Assembly: GCA_001896555.1 (NCBI GenBank)
Contig: MPOS01000028.1
Coordinates: forward strand, 153,184-217,183
DNA from: Candidatus Phosphitivorax anaerolimi
Lineage (GTDB): Bacteria; Desulfobacterota; Desulfomonilia; UBA1062
Direction: 5' to 3'
Length of the DNA: 64,000 nt
Every line of letters begins with the position of its first letter. Within the stretch, counting starts at the first letter, position 1. The position numbers were made by a program, and so were the translations under genes. The notes below the pieces were generated by a model. That model searched no databases and had not been told where the DNA came from. It was given only the letters and a program-made list of their open reading frames with translations. Of the stretch, positions 60,877 to 64,000 are shown in pieces.

Positions 60877-61399
60877 CACCATTATCCGGGACAGGCACTA
60901 CCTCGCCGATCCGGACGGTGTCGAGCTCATGCCCGGGGCGGCCGAGGCCATCCGCCTGCTGAACCGGCACCATATCCCCGCCATCGTCGTCACCAACCAG
61001 TCGGGCATTGCCCGGGGGCTTTTCGACGAGCACCGGCTCGAGCTCATCCATCAGAGGCTCACGGAACTCCTGGCCGCGCATAACGCGGTGCTGGACGCCA
61101 TCTACTACTGCCCCCATCACCCCCATGGGTCGGTCGAGAGATACTCCATTGCCTGCACCTGCAGGAAGCCTGAGCCCGGCCTGCTGATGAAGGCAGCCCG
61201 AGATTTCGGTCTGGATCTCGCCGGCTGCTACATGGTAGGAGATAAGCCTGAGGACATGGAAACCATTCGCCGGGTCCGGGGAAAGGGTGTGCTCATCGAG
61301 GGAGAAAGTACAGAGCAAACAGAACCGGCAGGGCACGATCACCGTATGCAGAACCTCTTTGAGGCAGTTCAGTGGATCCTGAAGGACATGAAGGAATGA
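60842..61399 (+). CDS. gmhB: D-glycero-beta-D-manno-heptose-1,7-bisphosphate 7-phosphatase
   Basis: 185 residues from a TTG at 60842 (reads MSGRAVFLDRDDTIIRD); a second TTG seven codons upstream, in a near-identical ATTGTCAGG context, is an alternative. A histidinol-phosphatase-type HAD: DxD nucleophile (Asp9, Asp11), VVTNQSGIARGLF, the zinc loop CPHHPHGS...CTCRKPEPG (Cys90, Cys105, Cys107) and VGDKPEDMETI. It makes heptose-1-phosphate for ADP-heptose, consistent with the two GT9 genes. It overlaps lpxK by 35 nt and lpxL by 4 nt. Confidence 0.92.
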   Translation: MSGRAVFLDRDDTIIRDRHYLADPDGVELMPGAAEAIRLLNRHHIPAIVVTNQSGIARGLFDEHRLELIHQRLTELLAAHNAVLDAIYYCPHHPHGSVERYSIACTCRKPEPGLLMKAARDFGLDLAGCYMVGDKPEDMETIRRVRGKGVLIEGESTEQTEPAGHDHRMQNLFEAVQWILKDMKE

Positions 61400-62382
61400 A
61401 GAAGATCATCCGATTCGCAGCCATGCTGCAGTACCCGCTCATCAAGGGGGGCATCGCCCTCATCAAAGCCCTGCCCTACCCCCTCGCGATCTTTCTGGGC
61501 AGATTCTTCGGCCTCCTGGGCTGGCTCGTAGATCCCTTCCACCGCCGGGTGGCCCAGATTCAGCTCAGGCACTGCCTGGGCGAGGAGTATCGTCCATCCA
61601 TTGTCCGCAGGGTTTTCATGAACCACGGCGACATCCTGGTGGATACCATCAAATACGCCTACATGGATGACGAGGAGATCAGGAACCGCATCGCGATCGA
61701 GGACAAAGAGCACCTCGAACAGGCCCTCTCGAGCGGGAAGGGGCTCATGATGATCACCGGCCACATCGGCAACTGGGAGATCCTGGCCCACCTCCCCCGC
61801 CTGCTGGGAATCCAGTTCTGCGTCATGGCCGACGTGCGCAACGATCCAAGGATCGAGGCCGTAGTGGACGATATCAGGTCCCGTTCCGGGGCAACCATCC
61901 TGCCGCCCAAGGGGAAGGCCCTCATGCTCATCCGGGAGCTGAAAAGGGGGAACACCATCGGCGTGATCATGGACCAGCGGGGCAAACGCTCCGATATGCT
62001 CTTCTGCGATTTCTTCGGCCTGCCCGCACCTACCAATCCCGCTCCCGCCTTCATCGCGATCAAGGGCGACGCCGTCATCCTGCCGGTCTCCAGCGTGAAG
62101 GAGAATGGACGCTATCGCATCATCTTTCATCCACCCCGGGAGGCCTCATCGTTCGGCACCGGCAAAGAGGCTATCGCCTCCTTGAGCCAGTATATGCAGT
62201 CGTGGGTGGAAGAGGTGGTGAAAACACACCCGGAGCAGTGGTTTTGGCTGCACTGCCGGTGGACCAGGCGCTCAGAGATGCGCAGGCTCATCCGCACGGG
62301 CGAAGACTTCCGTTCTTTTGTTCTCTCCCAGGCGAACGGGTGCGCCGAACCCCCGGAATCCAGTGATATCCCGGGCTCCTGA
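61396..62382 (+). CDS. lpxL: Lipid A late acyltransferase (LpxL/HtrB family)
   Basis: 328 residues from the ATG at 61396 (ATGA overlap with gmhB). An N-terminal membrane helix is followed by the acyltransferase H-x4-E motif TGHIGNWE (His123, Glu128), KALMLIRELKRGNTIGVIMDQRGKR and FWLHCRWTRR. It transfers a secondary acyl chain to Kdo-lipid A at the inner membrane. Which acyl chain (LpxL or LpxM type) cannot be told from sequence. Last gene of the operon. Confidence 0.92.
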   Translation: MKKIIRFAAMLQYPLIKGGIALIKALPYPLAIFLGRFFGLLGWLVDPFHRRVAQIQLRHCLGEEYRPSIVRRVFMNHGDILVDTIKYAYMDDEEIRNRIAIEDKEHLEQALSSGKGLMMITGHIGNWEILAHLPRLLGIQFCVMADVRNDPRIEAVVDDIRSRSGATILPPKGKALMLIRELKRGNTIGVIMDQRGKRSDMLFCDFFGLPAPTNPAPAFIAIKGDAVILPVSSVKENGRYRIIFHPPREASSFGTGKEAIASLSQYMQSWVEEVVKTHPEQWFWLHCRWTRRSEMRRLIRTGEDFRSFVLSQANGCAEPPESSDIPGS

Positions 62383-62407
62383 TGGGCTTCCTGATAGATA
62401 CTTTGTC

Positions 62408-62437
62408 TTGACTTTTCACGGCTCCTCTTTGTATACA
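62408..62437 (+). promoter_or_regulatory. Sigma-70-like promoter of tRNA-Cys
   Basis: TTGACT at 62408-62413, 18-nt spacer, TATACA at 62432-62437, 20 nt before the mature tRNA 5' end. Confidence 0.6.
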
Positions 62438-62457
62438 GAACGGGTCCAAACAACAGC

Positions 62458-62532
62458 GGCGGCATAGCCAAGTGGTAAGGCGACGGTCTGCAAAACCGTT
62501 ATTCACCGGTTCGAATCCGGTTGCCGCCTCCA
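62458..62532 (+). tRNA. tRNA-Cys (GCA), CCA encoded
   Basis: 75 nt. Acceptor stem GGCGGCA / TGCCGCC, discriminator T73 as expected for Cys, encoded CCA. D arm GCC-AAGTGGTAA-GGC, anticodon loop CTGCAAA (anticodon GCA), T arm ACCGG-TTCGAAT-CCGGT. All four stems pair without mismatch. It lies between lpxL and the convergent LpxR-like gene. Confidence 0.97.
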
Positions 62533-62567
62533 GCCTTTCCATTGTAGTACTGCCCGGTCACTCCTTC

Positions 62568-63611
62568 TCAACGGAATGTATATGACACCGTGATCGCCCC
62601 GTATGATTGCCGTTCCCGCTGGGTCTCATACTCCCGCGTCCCGCTCACATAGGCATAGGTGATCTTGAATCTGCCGGTGATCATCCCGAGGCCAACCGCC
62701 CATTCCGCAACCAGCGGCTCTTTTTCGACCCCGCCGCTGCTGCGAAAGAAGTTGCCGTCGAGGGTGATGTCCCAGAGCTTCGCATACACGTCGGCGGATA
62801 TGAAGGCATGGATGCTGAATCCATTCGGCTGCTCCTGATAACGCGGGTCCTGACCGTCAAGAGGAGCATTGGTGTCCGAGCCGGGCCGGATGGGCAGGGT
62901 TCCGAAATCATTCGGCAGATTCCACCCCAGACGGACCTGCCACCCGATAGTTACCGCTGTCAGGGCATTGCCCACAGAACAGCCTGCATGAGGGATCAGG
63001 TCATAGCCCAGGCCCGTTGCCACACCCTTTCCGGCGAACCTCCACTTCCGATCGTAAGACACATTGAGGATAGGCTCATTCTTAAGCTGATGGTCCCAGC
63101 CATTGGGAAAATCGGAGTTCGTCAAGCTGTGCACCGCCTTCTGCATCTTCTCCGCATAGGAATGGGGGCCGATGATGCCCAGGGTGTATTCCCAGGTGTT
63201 CATGATCCGGGCATTCCTGCTGTGGAACCCCACAGAGATGTAGGAGATGCCGGCATACGGCCGGTCATCGGGGTTGAAATCCCGCCGCTTAATATCCTCA
63301 GGTGTATAGATGTCCTGCCCCGCGGATAACGACACGGTTTTGAGAAAGTGCTCTCCGGCCTCGAACGGCATTGCATCGATCACTGCATGGCTCCACGACG
63401 GCAGGCGGGGATCGTCCCGGAAGTGATTGAGATCGGGCGATATCCAGGATATCTTGATGCCGTTGGTATAGTCACGGTCAGTGCCTGTGTAAAAATCGTT
63501 CTCCTGGTAAAACGTGAAGGTTCCACCCTGCAGGGCACTCTCGTATCCAGTGCACACGGACGCACAGAAGCACAAGGCGATTACAGCAATGATGATCGTG
63601 GATATTTTCAT
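62568..63611 (-). CDS. LpxR-like outer-membrane lipid A 3'-O-deacylase (DUF2219)
   Basis: 347 residues from the ATG at 63611, which gives a clear signal peptide (ISTIIIAVIALCFCASVCTG). The LpxR/DUF2219 pattern is strong: FYQENDFYTGTDRDYTNGIKISW (Asn and Asp of the active site), DDRPYAGISYISVG, LGIIGPHSYAEKMQKAVHSL (catalytic His) and GWDHQLKNEP. A C-terminal beta-barrel with final aromatic strand (ITVSYTFR) is present. LpxR removes the 3'-acyloxyacyl chain of lipid A and dampens TLR4 recognition in Salmonella. Proximity to the lpx operon fits. Weak promoter TTGTTC-18-TTATAG at 63681-63652. The upstream ORF extension is not used. Confidence 0.85.
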   Translation of the reverse strand: MKISTIIIAVIALCFCASVCTGYESALQGGTFTFYQENDFYTGTDRDYTNGIKISWISPDLNHFRDDPRLPSWSHAVIDAMPFEAGEHFLKTVSLSAGQDIYTPEDIKRRDFNPDDRPYAGISYISVGFHSRNARIMNTWEYTLGIIGPHSYAEKMQKAVHSLTNSDFPNGWDHQLKNEPILNVSYDRKWRFAGKGVATGLGYDLIPHAGCSVGNALTAVTIGWQVRLGWNLPNDFGTLPIRPGSDTNAPLDGQDPRYQEQPNGFSIHAFISADVYAKLWDITLDGNFFRSSGGVEKEPLVAEWAVGLGMITGRFKITYAYVSGTREYETQRERQSYGAITVSYTFR

Positions 63612-64000
63612 TTCCGGAAACCGGCCGCTTTGTCCTTCAATGATGCGATCTCTATAATGGTTGCATGTTTCCTCGGAACAAAGGGTTGCGCCAAGAACAT
63701 GCCGGACAACATGGAGAACTCCTTGTGTCGCAAATATCTTACACCCCCTGAAGCATCTTGAATAGTGGCACTCATCCGACAGATCGCGGGTTCGTGATCG
63801 ATTTTTTCCGCCCAATTCATGGGGGGAGGATGGGAATCCTGAAAAACGTGCGCTGCCCCCCGTTTATATATAAGTCACTCAGCTCTTTCTTGATCTCAAT
63901 GACTCAAGTTTCGCACCCCTATTGGGGGGTTTTGGGGGTAAAAAGTCAATAAGAATGGCAAAGAAGATGGTGAAGGGGACTCGCATTTGTGGTATATAAG
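63612..64000. other. 389-nt stretch without a recognised gene
   Basis: It holds the likely promoter of the LpxR-like gene (minus) on its left. The rest shows G/C runs (CCCCTATTGGGG, GGGTTTTGGGGG) and AT-rich TTTATATATAAG near 63862-63875. The short reading frames have no protein-like character. A gene may begin beyond the right edge. Confidence 0.4.

Overview
The window looks like the chromosome of a Gram-negative, rod-shaped, flagellated bacterium of the former Deltaproteobacteria (Desulfobacterota-like), probably anaerobic. Evidence: a high-GC, densely overlapped gene layout; a complete outer-membrane and lipid A operon; an ATP synthase Fo cluster (atpZ-I-B-E) with no F1 genes beside it; a siroheme-decarboxylase-type (Ahb) gene next to hemL; a flagellar operon with a sigma-54 promoter; and several receiver/HD-GYP regulators. 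The species cannot be named from this sequence.

Layout. 1-7.7 kb: a LysM protein cut by the left edge, PilZ, hpt, an MJ0042 zinc-ribbon protein, ruvX-mltG, two overlapping response regulators (one HD-GYP) and a small coiled-coil membrane protein. 8-17.1 kb: a surface-glycan (LPS core-like) cluster with a Gfo/Idh oxidoreductase, a radical SAM protein, two GT9 heptosyltransferase-like proteins, a protein with two tandem WaaP-like kinase domains, a GT2-WaaP kinase fusion, a NusG domain II protein and an MBL-fold hydrolase. 17.3-22.3 kb: a partner-switching module (receiver + SpoIIE/PP2C phosphatase + HATPase kinase, then a STAS protein), a wrecked exosortase/EpsI/sugar-transferase locus, and a GT26 glycosyltransferase fused to two STAS domains. 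22.5-27.8 kb (minus): the elongasome operon mreB-mreC-mreD-mrdA-rodA. 27.9-33.1 kb: a short GlmU-like protein, lon, and hemL with an Ahb-type gene. 33.4-35.2 kb: atpZ-atpI-atpB-atpE. 35.5-43.1 kb (minus): flgF-flgG-flgA-flgH-flgI-flgJ-flgN-flgK-csrA and a small membrane protein behind a sigma-54 promoter; facing away, a sigma-28 promoter drives a small protein and flgM. 43.8-47.9 kb: a periplasmic-binding-fold lipoprotein, a HAD phosphatase, a degenerate HD-GYP protein and an AMMECR1 protein. 48-62.4 kb: one very compact plus-strand operon, lysS-lolC-lolD-bamA-skp-lpxD-lpxA-gfo-lpxB-msbA-lpxK-gmhB-lpxL. Then tRNA-Cys and an LpxR-like lipid A 3'-O-deacylase on the opposite strand.

Most of the window serves the cell envelope: lipid A synthesis, acylation and export, Bam and Lol assembly, core glycosylation and phosphorylation, peptidoglycan elongation and a flagellum. 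The least ordinary part is 7.9-22.3 kb. There, kinase-fused glycosyltransferases sit beside a phosphatase/kinase/STAS switch and a glycosyltransferase that itself carries two STAS domains, which suggests glycan synthesis controlled by serine phosphorylation. A second theme is a set of sigma-70-like promoters whose -10 box lies only 6-10 nt before the start codon (hpt, the 8-kb oxidoreductase, the GT2-kinase, the MBL protein, lon, the Ahb gene), implying leaderless mRNAs.
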